Shown here one piece after another: positions 48,903 through 58,619 of a DNA stretch of 64,000 nt. How positions within the stretch are numbered: the first letter of the stretch is position 1; each line of letters opens with the position of its first letter. The stretch is from NCBI GenBank assembly GCA_029863005.1, contig JAOTWF010000006.1, forward strand, positions 1-64,000. Reading direction: 5' to 3'. Position numbers and translations under genes: made by a program. The notes below the pieces were generated by a model. That model saw nothing but the letters and a program-made list of their open reading frames with translations. It did not search any database and was not told the origin of the DNA. This stretch comes from Gammaproteobacteria bacterium. GTDB lineage: Bacteria > Pseudomonadota > Gammaproteobacteria > Acidiferrobacterales > Sulfurifustaceae.

Positions 48903-49568
48903 TCAAGAAATGACTGAAGCAAGCCGGTGCGCGGATCGGGTGGTTTCCGGCAGTCGGTAGCGTGTCGTGCAGCACAAGACATAATCGATAGCAGAAGCAA
49001 GACTGATCCGGTGTCCTACAGATACGTAAAGCGGTTTCACGCCGGTTCGCGTGCACAACACCGCGCCAATGACCTCACCATTGTCTACGAGTACCTCCCA
49101 ATCGCCCTTTCTTTTCGGCACAGCACCATGCGTTCCGATCAGTCGCGATTTAGCCACGCCAATGCAGGGGATATCCGCCAACAGGCCCACATGACACGCC
49201 AGTCCGAAGCGCCGCGGATGGGCCAGGCCCTGGCCGTCGCATAACAACAAATCCGGCTGAATTCGCAGCTTCTTCAAGGCCGCCAGCACCGGGGGCGCTT
49301 CACGAAAAGACAGGTAACCGGGAATATAGGGAAAACGCGTAGCACGACGAGCGATCGCCTCTTCACGCCATGTCAGGCCGGGATAGTCCAGTACCACGAC
49401 GGCGGCGCGAGTGACCGTACCGTTTTTCTCGAATCCCACGTCAACACCGGCCACGGTACGGATCTTCCCGAACTTGTCCTGCGTGATCACCTGCGTGCGC
49501 AGCTGTTCCTGAATTTTGCGCGCTTCACTAATCCGCCGGGGCCAACTTACCGGCTCCGAAAGACTCAT
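48903..49568 (-). CDS. nfi: Endonuclease V (deoxyinosine 3' endonuclease)
   Basis: Repairs deoxyinosine by nicking one base 3' of the lesion. The 221-residue product has metal-binding D in VAGVDVGF, the wedge PYIPGYLSFREAP with catalytic Glu, and LLLCDGQG with Asp. GVAKS and KPLYVSVGHRIS are the other family motifs. Length is normal. It is convergent with the CBS gene with a 9-base gap. Confidence 0.96.
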   Translation of the reverse strand: MSLSEPVSWPRRISEARKIQEQLRTQVITQDKFGKIRTVAGVDVGFEKNGTVTRAAVVVLDYPGLTWREEAIARRATRFPYIPGYLSFREAPPVLAALKKLRIQPDLLLCDGQGLAHPRRFGLACHVGLLADIPCIGVAKSRLIGTHGAVPKRKGDWEVLVDNGEVIGAVLCTRTGVKPLYVSVGHRISLASAIDYVLCCTTRYRLPETTRSAHRLASVIS

Positions 49569-49934
49569 GGTTGTTTACCTCAATTCACCTTATTTAGACC
49601 TGACACACAGGGTTACATAGGATACCGGCTGAATTCACGATCAGGTGACATTAATTAATAATGGGTCGGTGCTACAACAAATGCACTGGCTATTCCGCGG
49701 GTATTCCTGTAAGGTGCGCGCCGGCTGAATGACTCGGGCATCAATACCGGGATCAGCCGATAAGTTCATCGCTCTCTGACCCACCTTCTGGTTTCAGTTT
49801 CCCTGGAATTTCAGCAATAACACGGTTGGCGACGATGTGTTCGCGCCAGCAGTGCTGTCACGCCGTTACCGGAATCCGGTAAACGGCGGTCTGCCGTTAC
49901 GCGCCAATTATTTATTGCATTCTAAGGAAACATT
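49569..49934 (+). promoter_or_regulatory. Long leader/intergenic region before the RhlE-type helicase
   Basis: No gene is seen. The left half is AT-rich (49580-49680) and may hold divergent promoters. At 49861-49898 the segment AACGGC (49882-49887) can pair either with the upstream GCCGTT (49862-49867), as part of a 12-bp stem with one bulge around an AAT loop, or with the downstream GCCGTT (49893-49898). The two hairpins exclude each other, a switch-like arrangement. No T-run follows directly. Confidence 0.5.
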
Positions 49935-51254
49935 GTGACTTTTGAAAAACTGACGCTACATCCCGCCATTCTCAAGGCCATCAGCGAGAGCGGTTATACC
50001 ATTCCAACTCCGATTCAGGCGCAGGCAATCCCGCCGGCGTTGGAAGGCCATGACCTCATGGCCTCGGCCCAGACCGGTACCGGCAAGACGGCGGCATTCG
50101 TCATGCCCACGTTGCAACGGCTGAGCACGCCGTCAACAAAATATTCTCGCGGCCCGCGCGTGCTGGTGCTGACGCCAACACGCGAGCTCGCCAACCAAGT
50201 GACAGCGGCTGCCATCAAATATGGCAAGCACTTGCGCTTTCGCATCGGTAGCGTGGTGGGCGGCATGCCCTATCCGCCGCAGATGCGGCTGCTCTCCCAA
50301 CCTCTGGACATTCTGGTGGCAACACCGGGCCGGCTGCTGGACCACATGGAACGCGGACGCATCGATTACTCGCGCCTGGAAGTGCTGGTGCTGGATGAGG
50401 CCGACCGCATGCTCGACATGGGTTTCATTCACGCCGTGGAGGAAATTGCGGCCGCCACACCAGCCACCCGTCAAACGCTGCTGTTTTCCGCGACGCTCGA
50501 AGGCAATATCTCTAAGCTGGCGAGCCGTCTGCTGAAAAATCCCAAGCTCATCCAGATCGCGACGCCTCAGGAACGACATGAGAATATTGAGCAACGGCTG
50601 CATCATGTGGACGATGGCGCGCACAAGCACCGCCTGTTGACGCATCTGCTGGACGATATCAACATGAACAAGGCCATCGTGTTCACCGCCACCAAACGGG
50701 GAGCGGATCGTCTGGCCAAAACCCTGTACGCCAAGGGACATCCGGCAACGGCACTGCACGGTGACATGAACCAGAATCAGCGCAACCGTGCGATCACCCA
50801 TTTGCGTTCAGGCACGGTCCGTTTGCTGGTAGCAACCGACGTGGCCGCACGCGGCATCGACGTCTCCGGCATTACGCATGTCATCAATTTCGATCTCCCG
50901 AAAAGTGCCGAAGATTATGTTCACCGTATCGGCCGCACCGGCCGTGCAGGCGCCAGGGGCATCGCTATCTCGTTCGCCGCGCCAGATAATTTCCAGCAAT
51001 TACGCGATATCGAACGTTACACCCGCCAGAGCATTCCGGCCCATATCATTCCCGGACTGGAACCGACCCTCCGTCCGCGACAGCACGCCCCTTCGGGTCA
51101 TCGTCGAGGCGGTCCGTCCAGCCACAAACCGCGCCACCCAAACGGAGCGCCGCGCCATCTCAAAGGGAAAAAAAGTGGCAACCATCCTCGGCACACGCAA
51201 GGCCAGCGCCAGGGTTCAGGTGGCAACGGTCGCGGCGCCAAGGTGTACAACTAG
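49935..51254 (+). CDS. rhlE: DEAD-box RNA helicase, RhlE type
   Basis: A 439-residue ATP-dependent RNA helicase. Motifs in order: Q motif (FEKLTLHPAI...TPIQAQAIP), I AQTGTGKTAAF, Ia PTRELANQV, II DEAD (VLDEADRMLDMGF), III SAT, and VI HRIGRTGRAG. The C-terminal 70 residues are basic and Gly/His/Pro-rich, typical of RhlE. GTG start at 49935 with AAGGAAA upstream. It is followed by an RRM protein gene, and such pairs often act together in cold adaptation and ribosome assembly. Confidence 0.93.
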   Translation: MTFEKLTLHPAILKAISESGYTIPTPIQAQAIPPALEGHDLMASAQTGTGKTAAFVMPTLQRLSTPSTKYSRGPRVLVLTPTRELANQVTAAAIKYGKHLRFRIGSVVGGMPYPPQMRLLSQPLDILVATPGRLLDHMERGRIDYSRLEVLVLDEADRMLDMGFIHAVEEIAAATPATRQTLLFSATLEGNISKLASRLLKNPKLIQIATPQERHENIEQRLHHVDDGAHKHRLLTHLLDDINMNKAIVFTATKRGADRLAKTLYAKGHPATALHGDMNQNQRNRAITHLRSGTVRLLVATDVAARGIDVSGITHVINFDLPKSAEDYVHRIGRTGRAGARGIAISFAAPDNFQQLRDIERYTRQSIPAHIIPGLEPTLRPRQHAPSGHRRGGPSSHKPRHPNGAPRHLKGKKSGNHPRHTQGQRQGSGGNGRGAKVYN

Positions 51255-51516
51255 CCAGCGCGGTACACCTGTCCCCGGCAAGAGAAAAATTGTATGACGT
51301 CCTTCGGGCGCTTGGACGCCGGCAAAACACAGGCGTATGATCTGTCTCGGATGCCGAAAAAGCTGGGTCACTGAAACCCACCATTCCTTAACTGGAAACC
51401 AAGGAACTGGTTCACGCCCGATCATTCGCCTATCCGGCCGCGCACTTTCACAGCCATCGTTTCCGAAAGCGAAGCACGGTCCACGACGCCTCACCCTTTC
51501 AATTCAGGAGTTAGAC

Positions 51517-51876
51517 ATGAATATCTTCGTAGGAAACCTGTCTCGCGACGTCACGGAAGAAGATTTGCGTGCAGCCTTCAGCGCCTTTGGACAGGTCAGC
51601 AAGGTCACCATTCTCAAAGACAAGTTCAGCGGCGAGCCACGCGGTTTCGGCTTCGTGGAAATGCCGGCCAAGGCCGAAGCGCAGGCGGCCATCAACGGCA
51701 TGAACCAGAAAGACCTCAAGGGTCGCGCGCTGAATGTAAACGAGGCCCGGCCCAAGACGGAACGATCCGCCGGTGGCGGCGGTGGCGGTGGTGGTGGGCG
51801 CGGTGGTTGGGGCAATCGTGGAGGTGGCGGAGGCGGTGGTGGCAATCGTGGAGGTGGTGGAGGACGCCGCTGGTAA
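51517..51876 (+). CDS. Glycine-rich RRM RNA-binding protein
   Basis: A 119-residue protein with one RRM: RNP2 IFVGNL at 3-8 and RNP1 RGFGFVEM at 42-49. The tail (86-119) is almost entirely Gly with Arg, Trp and Asn (GGGGRGGWGNRGG). It resembles the cold-induced Rbp proteins of cyanobacteria and many proteobacteria. The ATG at 51517 has AGGAG six bases upstream; a longer frame is not credible. A strong terminator follows at 51941. Confidence 0.93.
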   Translation: MNIFVGNLSRDVTEEDLRAAFSAFGQVSKVTILKDKFSGEPRGFGFVEMPAKAEAQAAINGMNQKDLKGRALNVNEARPKTERSAGGGGGGGGGRGGWGNRGGGGGGGGNRGGGGGRRW

Positions 51877-51940
51877 GCATTGCCGATTCAGATTCGAATT
51901 CTTAACCTCTTACCTACACTTGTTGACCTACTGTGAGGCA

Positions 51941-51978
51941 ACCGTGCAGCCGACACTAGGCTGCACGGTGATTTTTTT
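51941..51978 (+). terminator. Terminator after the RRM-protein gene
   Basis: ACCGTGCAGCC and GGCTGCACGGT form a perfect 11-bp stem with a 7-nt loop, followed by GA and seven Ts. It lies 65 bases after the stop. Confidence 0.93.
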
Positions 51979-52045
51979 GGTTACCCGTATGGCTTCCGGC
52001 AAGCGCTGCGGCGGCCGCGTTGGATAGTTTGAATGGAATAGAACG

Positions 52046-53533
52046 ATGTCTGATCAGGCAAGTCATGGCGCGCAGCTGCTGACCCTGACCCGCGCCGCGC
52101 GTCTTGTGGGCGTCTCCCGCGGCGCCCTCCAGAAAAAAATCAAAAAAGGCGAACTGGAAACCTTCGAGGGCATGGTCAAGCCGGAGGACTTGCTGCACGC
52201 CTACCCGGACATGCAGCTGGAGGATAATACCGCGCTGGAGCATTTCACGCAGATCAAAGACGATGCCTTTATCCACCGCGTGCGCGAACGCATGCTCCCC
52301 GAACCGGAAGTGCTGGCCGAACGTCTCTCCGGGCTAAGCAAGGAACTGGCGAATACGCGGGCACAGGTGGAACGCTACAAAACTATCACTGACTGGCTTT
52401 ATGACAAATTCAACGAGTATGAAAAATCCGGCGGAAATGAAATACGCCATATCATCGGGCCACTCAAGCTCTGGCTGCGACATGAGCTGGAGAAACAGTC
52501 ACCGAGCGACTATCTTCAATCCTACACCGTCAAGGAGAGTTTCCTCCGGCTCATGACCGCCCAAGTCCGTCTCCTCCCGGGTCAACGCGAATTTTTCGTG
52601 GAGGGCTCGGACACCATTCTGGATGCCGCGCTGCGTGCCGGCATATCCCTGCGCTACGGCTGCAGCAACGGCAATTGTGGCCTGTGCAAGGCCAGGGTGG
52701 TTTCCGGGAAGACGCATCTGATGCGGCACACGGATTATACCTTCACCGAGTCGGAAAAAAATCAGAGTTACGTGCTGCTCTGCGCACACACCGCCGTGAC
52801 CGATATCGAGATCGAGACCAGTGAAATCGGCGGTATCCAGGATATCCCGAAGCAGGAGATTGCCACGCGTGTTAAGAAAATCGAACCGCTGGGAGACGAT
52901 CTGGCGCTGCTGCACCTTCAGACGCCGCGCACCAAGCGGTTGCAATTCCTCGCCGGCCAGTCGGTAACGCTTGAGAGCAGCAACGGCGCCGAAGCGGACT
53001 ACCCAGTGGCCAGCTGCCCATGCGATGACCGGAATCTCCAGTTCCACCTGCTCCGTCAACGAGATAACCGGCTTGCTGAATATGTCTTCAAGAAACTGAA
53101 ATCCGGGGATATCGTTTCACTCGTCGGACCGAAAGGTGATTTCACCCTGAATGAGGACTCTCCGCGCTCCCTGATTTTTCTTGCCCACGGCACGGGCTTT
53201 GCTCCGATCAAGAGCCTGATAGAACATGCCATGGCGCGGGACATGGCCGAATCCATGCATTTGTACTGGGTGGCCGGTGAAAACGGACATTACCTTAACA
53301 ATCTCTGTCGCTCTTGGTCAGACGCATTGGATAATTTTCAGTACACCCCGTTGCCGGCGGAGAAGGCAAATACAGTCTCGGTGCTCAAGCAAGTCATCAA
53401 AGATCACCCGGATATCGGCGAATTCGATATCTACGCTGCCGGATCTTTGGAGTTCCTGAAGGTCGTCGAGACTACTCTGGTGGCAGGCAGTCAGTTCCCC
53501 GCGATGCGACTTCGTACTTGCCACGTCGAATGA
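52046..53533 (+). CDS. HTH-[2Fe-2S]-ferredoxin:NAD(P)H reductase fusion protein
   Basis: A 495-residue protein of unusual architecture. Residues about 11-55 form a helix-turn-helix of the MerR/excisionase type (LTRAARLVGVSRGALQKKIK). Residues 60-150 are helical, with a coiled coil near 90-115. A plant-type [2Fe-2S] domain spans about 172-260 (C206, C211, C214, C246). From about 265 to the end it resembles ferredoxin-NADP reductase: a flavin-binding barrel (LLHLQTPRTKRLQFLAGQSVTL) and the NAD(P) fold (IFLAHGTGFAPIKSLIEHA). The C-terminal half matches phenol hydroxylase/CDP-glucoseen reductase components. A redox-responsive regulator is one reading; an electron-transfer enzyme with a protein-binding N-terminus is another. 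Confidence 0.8.
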   Translation: MSDQASHGAQLLTLTRAARLVGVSRGALQKKIKKGELETFEGMVKPEDLLHAYPDMQLEDNTALEHFTQIKDDAFIHRVRERMLPEPEVLAERLSGLSKELANTRAQVERYKTITDWLYDKFNEYEKSGGNEIRHIIGPLKLWLRHELEKQSPSDYLQSYTVKESFLRLMTAQVRLLPGQREFFVEGSDTILDAALRAGISLRYGCSNGNCGLCKARVVSGKTHLMRHTDYTFTESEKNQSYVLLCAHTAVTDIEIETSEIGGIQDIPKQEIATRVKKIEPLGDDLALLHLQTPRTKRLQFLAGQSVTLESSNGAEADYPVASCPCDDRNLQFHLLRQRDNRLAEYVFKKLKSGDIVSLVGPKGDFTLNEDSPRSLIFLAHGTGFAPIKSLIEHAMARDMAESMHLYWVAGENGHYLNNLCRSWSDALDNFQYTPLPAEKANTVSVLKQVIKDHPDIGEFDIYAAGSLEFLKVVETTLVAGSQFPAMRLRTCHVE

Positions 53534-53542
53534 GACCGGCGG

Positions 53543-55471
53543 CTACAGGTTGTCGATGGGTATCGGTGTGATCGGATCGGCCGGAGTAAAACCGAAAACA
53601 CGGGAATAAAAATAGAACTCCGCCTCAAGCGCACGTCGGATATTTTCCGCGCGGCGGAAACCGTGTTGCTCTCCATCAAACGGCACGTACGCCACTGGAA
53701 CGTTCCGTGCGCGCAAGGCGTTCACCATTTCCTCCGTCTGATTTGGCGGCACCACCTTGTCCTCCAGTCCCTGAAAGAAAATTATTGGACAGGACAGCCG
53801 ATTCGCTTGATGAAGAGGTGAACGCTCACGGTATAGTTCTTTTCGCTGAGGATAGGGGCCGATCAGGCGCTCCAGGTAATACCGCTCAAATTTGTGTGTA
53901 TCGCGCGCCAGCGCTTCGAGATCGCTCACCCCGTAGTAAACGGCACCGGCGCGGAACATCCGGTGGAAGGTCAACGCACACAAGGTGGTATAACCCCCGG
54001 CACTGCTGCCGCGTATGGCCAGACGTTTTGCGTCCACCAACCCGCGTTCCACAAGATAGCGCGCGCCCGCCAGGCAATCCTCGACATCGGCTATACCCCA
54101 TTGGCCGTCGAGCTGCCGGCGGTAGGCGCGACCGTAACCCGTCGATCCGCGGTAGTTCACATCCAACACGGCAAACCCGCGGCTGGTCCAGAATTGCGTC
54201 CGCAGGTTCAAGGCCCGGGACGTCGCCGACGTCGGGCCACCATGGCTTAACACCAGCAGAGGCGGTTTCTCGTCCATCGATGCCTCGAAATCACGGTTCA
54301 CGGGCGGGTAATACAAGGCATGCGCCGTCGCGCCACGGGTGGAGGGATAACTCATTTCCTGAGGGACAGAGAGATAACCGGACTCCGAAACATCCTCCGT
54401 GGACCGGCGCAGGATCTGATATTGCCGTGTCACGAGATCGAGCCGCACGATGGCCGCGGGCATCACGGGTGAGGATGCAACGAAAATGGCCTTGCCTTCA
54501 CCGGCCAATACGCCGCTGATGTCGCTGAACGGCGTTTCCATTTCTTCCATTCGCCGCGTACCAGTATCTAGCACCGCGAGGCGCCAGTTTCCCGCGCGGT
54601 GGTAAGTGCATACCAGCCGCTGCGCCGATTCGAAGGCATAAGTGGACATGCCGAAAATCCACTGGGGGAGACCGAACTCCGCTTCCATGGGCGCGAGTGC
54701 CTCGATGCGCCCATCACGCATACGGTAAAGGTTCCACCAGTTGCTCCGGTCCGAGACAAAATAAAGCGTGCCATCGGGCGAAAACATGGGCTGAAAAACC
54801 GATTCCTCGCGGCCGCCGGCAACACAACGGGAATTGACGGGCCGCCCCTGCGGTCCCCGCTCTGCCAGCCATAACTGGGTCCCGTCCCACGGCATATCGG
54901 GGTGATTCCAGGAAAGCCAGGCCATGTGCTGCCCGTCCGGACTCAGGCGCAGTGATGCATAAAAGGCCTCCCCCATTACCAGCACGCGTGCTTCGCGTCG
55001 ACCATCCGGGTCAATCGAAACAATAGCATTGGCGGCTTCACCGTCCGCGACGTGGTCTTCGCGGATGCAGACAATCTCGCGATGCCAGTGGTCGAATACA
55101 CCGTCGGCGTATCGTTTCCCGGAACCCGAAGTGATGGGTTGCGGTGTCAACCCTGGCGCCAGGCGGTAGAGAAGCTGGTCACGGTCATTGCTGAAATACA
55201 GCACGCCATCCTGCACGAGAAACGCCCCGCCGCCATATTCATGCACGCGCGTGCGCGCACTGAAAGGCGCCGGCAGCATCTCTTCCATGGAGCCCGCGCG
55301 CCAGTGGAGAACGACGTATCGTCCGCCTTCCCCCGGGCGCATCTCACTCCAGTAGATGTCCGGGCCATCGAGGGCGATTTGCCCCAAACTGACGGCGCTT
55401 CCGACAACACGGTCCGTGGTGATCGGCGATTTCCAGGAACCGTACGCGGCGAGTGTCTTGCGGTGGTTCAC
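53543..55471 (-). CDS. S9-family prolyl oligopeptidase/acyl-aminoacyl peptidase
   Basis: A 642-residue serine peptidase. Residues about 20-370 form a beta-propeller (repeated strand motifs, e.g. GGGAFLVQDGVLYFSNDRDQLLYR). The alpha/beta-hydrolase domain (about 390-642) has the nucleophile in GSSAGGYT (near residue 489), Asp in FFQGLEDKVVPP and His in DGEQHGFR. No signal peptide is seen, so it is probably cytoplasmic. Its start overlaps the YjbQ stop as ATGA. Confidence 0.93.
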   Translation of the reverse strand: MNHRKTLAAYGSWKSPITTDRVVGSAVSLGQIALDGPDIYWSEMRPGEGGRYVVLHWRAGSMEEMLPAPFSARTRVHEYGGGAFLVQDGVLYFSNDRDQLLYRLAPGLTPQPITSGSGKRYADGVFDHWHREIVCIREDHVADGEAANAIVSIDPDGRREARVLVMGEAFYASLRLSPDGQHMAWLSWNHPDMPWDGTQLWLAERGPQGRPVNSRCVAGGREESVFQPMFSPDGTLYFVSDRSNWWNLYRMRDGRIEALAPMEAEFGLPQWIFGMSTYAFESAQRLVCTYHRAGNWRLAVLDTGTRRMEEMETPFSDISGVLAGEGKAIFVASSPVMPAAIVRLDLVTRQYQILRRSTEDVSESGYLSVPQEMSYPSTRGATAHALYYPPVNRDFEASMDEKPPLLVLSHGGPTSATSRALNLRTQFWTSRGFAVLDVNYRGSTGYGRAYRRQLDGQWGIADVEDCLAGARYLVERGLVDAKRLAIRGSSAGGYTTLCALTFHRMFRAGAVYYGVSDLEALARDTHKFERYYLERLIGPYPQRKELYRERSPLHQANRLSCPIIFFQGLEDKVVPPNQTEEMVNALRARNVPVAYVPFDGEQHGFRRAENIRRALEAEFYFYSRVFGFTPADPITPIPIDNL

Positions 55472-55875
55472 TCGCTAAGGTGCGCCACGATCCTGCGTGC
55501 GCCGCGGTGGCGCCGGTGCTCCCACAGGTAAACCCCCTGCCAGGTGCCGAGCGCCAGCCGCCCTCCGGTAACCGGAATAGCGAGATGCGTCGCCGTGAGC
55601 GCCGACTTAATGTGCCCCGGCATGTCGTCCGGGCCCTCACTCTGGTGGGTATAGAGCGGATCATTTTCCGGTGCCAGCCGGTTAAACCAATGCTCCAGAT
55701 CACGCCGCACCGCGGGATCGGCATTTTCCTGGATCAGCAGACTGGCCGAGGTGTGCTGCACAAACAGCGTGCACAATCCTTCCTTCAGCCCGGCTTCGCG
55801 CACCATGTCCTCGATGCGGTCGGTGATTTCATGCAGTCCCTGTCCGGGAATGTCAACGTTCAGCTGACGGATCAT
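55468..55875 (-). CDS. UPF0047/YjbQ family protein
   Basis: A 135-residue protein of the YjbQ family, whose members have weak thiamine-phosphate synthase activity in E. coli. Family residues include the HTSASL motif (FVQHTSASLLIQEN) and the late His in GTWQGVYLWEHR. It overlaps the S9 peptidase start by four bases and follows the Rdx gene by seven. Confidence 0.9.
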   Translation of the reverse strand: MIRQLNVDIPGQGLHEITDRIEDMVREAGLKEGLCTLFVQHTSASLLIQENADPAVRRDLEHWFNRLAPENDPLYTHQSEGPDDMPGHIKSALTATHLAIPVTGGRLALGTWQGVYLWEHRRHRGARRIVAHLSE

Positions 55876-55881
55876 GATTTA

Positions 55882-56166
55882 TTACGTTCGGTCGCTGTGG
55901 CCAAGATCTTTTGTTGGCGCGATGCGGTCACGAATGAGCTGCTTGATTTCCTTGGGTTCGGGGAAACCTCCGGCCTCTTTCTTGTTCCATAACCGCTCGC
56001 CATCAAGCCGCACCTCGAAGATCCCGCCGCTACCGGGAACGAGTGCCACCTCGCCGAGCTCGTCCGCAAACGTTGTCAGGAGCTCCTGGGATAGCCAGGA
56101 GGCGCGCAAAATAAACCGGCATTGATTGCAATATTCGATTTCTACGCGGGGTTTACGCGATTTCAT
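55882..56166 (-). CDS. SelT/SelW/SelH-family thioredoxin-like protein (Rdx type)
   Basis: A 94-residue protein with the redox motif C13-N-Q-C16 near the N-terminus (VEIEYCNQCRF). The family's CxxU is CxxC in this bacterial form. GSGGIFEVRLDGERLW and EPKEIKQLIRDRI complete the fold. First gene of the Rdx-YjbQ-S9 operon. Confidence 0.9.
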   Translation of the reverse strand: MKSRKPRVEIEYCNQCRFILRASWLSQELLTTFADELGEVALVPGSGGIFEVRLDGERLWNKKEAGGFPEPKEIKQLIRDRIAPTKDLGHSDRT

Positions 56167-56340
56167 TCTGCATCACCGGGGAGAATCCACATGGCAGTAT
56201 AAGCCGGTTCCGAGAGACTGTCTTGCCGCTATCCGGCACAATCCTTTGGCGCGACGGGCAATCTCGATTCGCCCTTGGGTGTCGGGCTCATACTGCGTTA
56301 TAGTGATGGCCTCTTCCCACCCTAAATCCATGAGGATCCC

Positions 56341-56826
56341 ATGATGAAGGCAGCCCAGGGTACGGTTGTGTCCATGCATTACACCCTGACCGATGACAGC
56401 GGCGAAGTGCTCGATTCGAGCCGCGGCGGTGAACCACTTAATTACCTGCACGGCCACAGCAACATCATTCCGGGCCTGGAAAAGGCACTCGAAGGCGCCG
56501 ACACCGGTTTTAAATCCAAGGTCACGGTGGCGCCGGCGGAAGCCTATGGCGAAAAGAATCCGGAGGCCGTTTTCGAGGCACCGAAGGAACATTTTCCGCC
56601 CGACATGAAACTGGAAGTCGGCTCGCGTGTGTCGGCCGACGGGCCGAACGGGCCGATTACCTTCACCGTCGTCAAGCTGACGGAGACCGGCGCGGTGCTT
56701 GACGCCAATCACCCGCTGGCAGGCAAGACTTTGCATTTCGACGTTGAAGTAACGCAGGTTCGAACTGCCACGAAAGAGGAAATCGAGCACGGCCACGTGC
56801 ACGGCGAAGACGCTCATAATCACTGA
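56341..56826 (+). CDS. slyD: SlyD-type FKBP peptidyl-prolyl isomerase
   Basis: A 161-residue isomerase/metallochaperone. The FKBP domain (about 1-70 and 125-145) is interrupted by the insert-in-flap chaperone domain (about 75-125). LDSSRGGEPLNYLHGHSNIIPGLEKALEG is the catalytic region. The tail is His-rich (EHGHVHGEDAHNH), suited to nickel binding. Two adjacent ATGs (56341, 56344) are possible starts. Confidence 0.93.
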   Translation: MMKAAQGTVVSMHYTLTDDSGEVLDSSRGGEPLNYLHGHSNIIPGLEKALEGADTGFKSKVTVAPAEAYGEKNPEAVFEAPKEHFPPDMKLEVGSRVSADGPNGPITFTVVKLTETGAVLDANHPLAGKTLHFDVEVTQVRTATKEEIEHGHVHGEDAHNH

Positions 56827-56884
56827 GCGGGAGATATTCTGCCGCCAGCGACAGGCCCCGGGTCATGGCGCCTGTCAGCGAAAG

Positions 56885-57238
56885 TCAGGATAAAATCACA
56901 GCCTGCTCATCGGACAGGCCGAGTACCTTCGCGGCAACGGTGAACGCTTCCGCGCAAAAGGCATCGATATCGGCCCAAGCACCCGAACAACCGATTTCCT
57001 CGTCCATTCCATGGGTGATGACACGCAGGCGATAGATACCCTCCTGCTGACGGCTACGTGGATTCTTCTCCGCCGTCACGTAGAAGACAGGCCGGCTTTC
57101 TCCCTCGCGCACCAGCGCAAGAATATATTGGTATTTCGCCTCGTCGCCGCTCTCGATATCGCTCAGCAAGGTGCCGGTGTACTCACCGAACTGGTAACGT
57201 CGTTGCGGGATCGCTGTCAGGATTCTCGGCGCATTCAT
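56885..57238 (-). CDS. Hypothetical protein, 117 residues
   Basis: I do not recognise it. The product is soluble, with strands and helices predicted throughout: TLLSDIESGDEAKYQYILAL and PVFYVTAEKNPRS suggest an alpha-beta fold, and two cysteines (CSGAW, FCAEAF) lie near the end. The ATG at 57238 has AG-rich sequence upstream. It is convergent with slyD and lies next to a degraded region. It is probably real since it is over 100 codons with even composition. Confidence 0.6.
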   Translation of the reverse strand: MNAPRILTAIPQRRYQFGEYTGTLLSDIESGDEAKYQYILALVREGESRPVFYVTAEKNPRSRQQEGIYRLRVITHGMDEEIGCSGAWADIDAFCAEAFTVAAKVLGLSDEQAVILS

Positions 57239-57431
57239 ACGTCATGTCCCTGAGAGGTACTATCGCCTGCCCTAATTCAGGCAGTATTCCAATATTTTAC
57301 AACAACACACCCGCGCGGCATCCCTTGTCAGGATTACCGGGCATGAACGATTGGTGAATAAACGGCACTGCACTCGCGAGAGAAGATGCGCGCTCAGCGG
57401 GATTGACCTGAACGCGGACGGAGCAGCAACG

Positions 57432-57830
57432 CTACCGGACTTCTTTCCATGTCGAAGGTGTGTCATCAGGCGACTGCTTCATTTCCCATGCGAAGGCGCC
57501 CGACCATTTAATCAGATTGTCATAGGCAAGAGAACGACCGAAAAAATATCCCTGTACCTTGTCGCAGCCAAATGAGTTCAGCAATTCCAGAGTTTCCTCG
57601 TTTTCCACACCTTCCGCCACCACCTGCATACCCATATTGTGGGCAAGATCGATGGTGGAACGCACGATGACGGCGTCGTTGCTATCGTGCTTCACATCAA
57701 TCACGAAGGACTTGTCGATCTTGATTTCGTCCACAGGCAATTGCTTGAGGTAAGCAAGCGAAGAATAGCCTGTGCCGAAGTCGTCAATCGATATACATAC
57801 TCCCAATGAGAGGGATTTCAGGAAAATTCT
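57432..57830 (-). pseudogene. EAL-domain remnant (C-terminal part only)
   Basis: The reading frame ending at 57432 encodes the last 130 or so residues of an EAL domain: [39 protein letters not shown] and QGYFFGR. The N-terminal half, including the EAL motif and metal-binding Glu and Asn residues, is missing. It is not preceded by a start codon with a ribosome-binding site; its frame begins inside a truncated rhodanese-like gene. It is the debris of a deletion and probably not functional. Confidence 0.75.
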
Positions 57831-57981
57831 GAACAATCTCCAGTACACCCTCCGCGTCCACTTTCGTGGTTCCGGGAATCGTGTCAGGTGCGAGAATCTT
57901 TGCTTCGCTCCAGACAGGACCGGCGAAACCGAACATTAATATCGCGAGAAATAAACACGGCAATGTTGTCCGGTATGCCAT
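57784..57981 (-). pseudogene. Truncated secreted rhodanese-like protein, N-terminal part
   Basis: A 65-codon frame from the ATG at 57981, with GGAGGG upstream. It encodes a signal peptide (MAYRTTLPCLFLAILMFGFA, cleavage near VWSEA), then a segment like the start of exported rhodanese-like domains (TIPGTTKVDAEGVLEIVQNFPEI). It runs out of frame into EAL-domain coding sequence and stops. The catalytic Cys loop is absent. The promoter and ribosome-binding site may still be active. Confidence 0.6.
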
Positions 57982-58156
57982 GACTGACCCTCCTTCGAGG
58001 TTTATGCCTATTAACAGCAATGTTTGTGCCAGCCATGGAAAAACAGCAGTTTTTTAGCTCCATAGGCTGTTGGCCAGCATGCCGGGGAACGGATAGTTTG
58101 GGTGGGGGGAAGCATTTCAGGAATAACCCGGGTTTTGTATGATTCCACTCCGCTGA

Positions 58157-58592
<436 letters not shown>

Positions 58593-58619
58593 ACAACAAC
58601 TACCACAGGAGAATATCCT

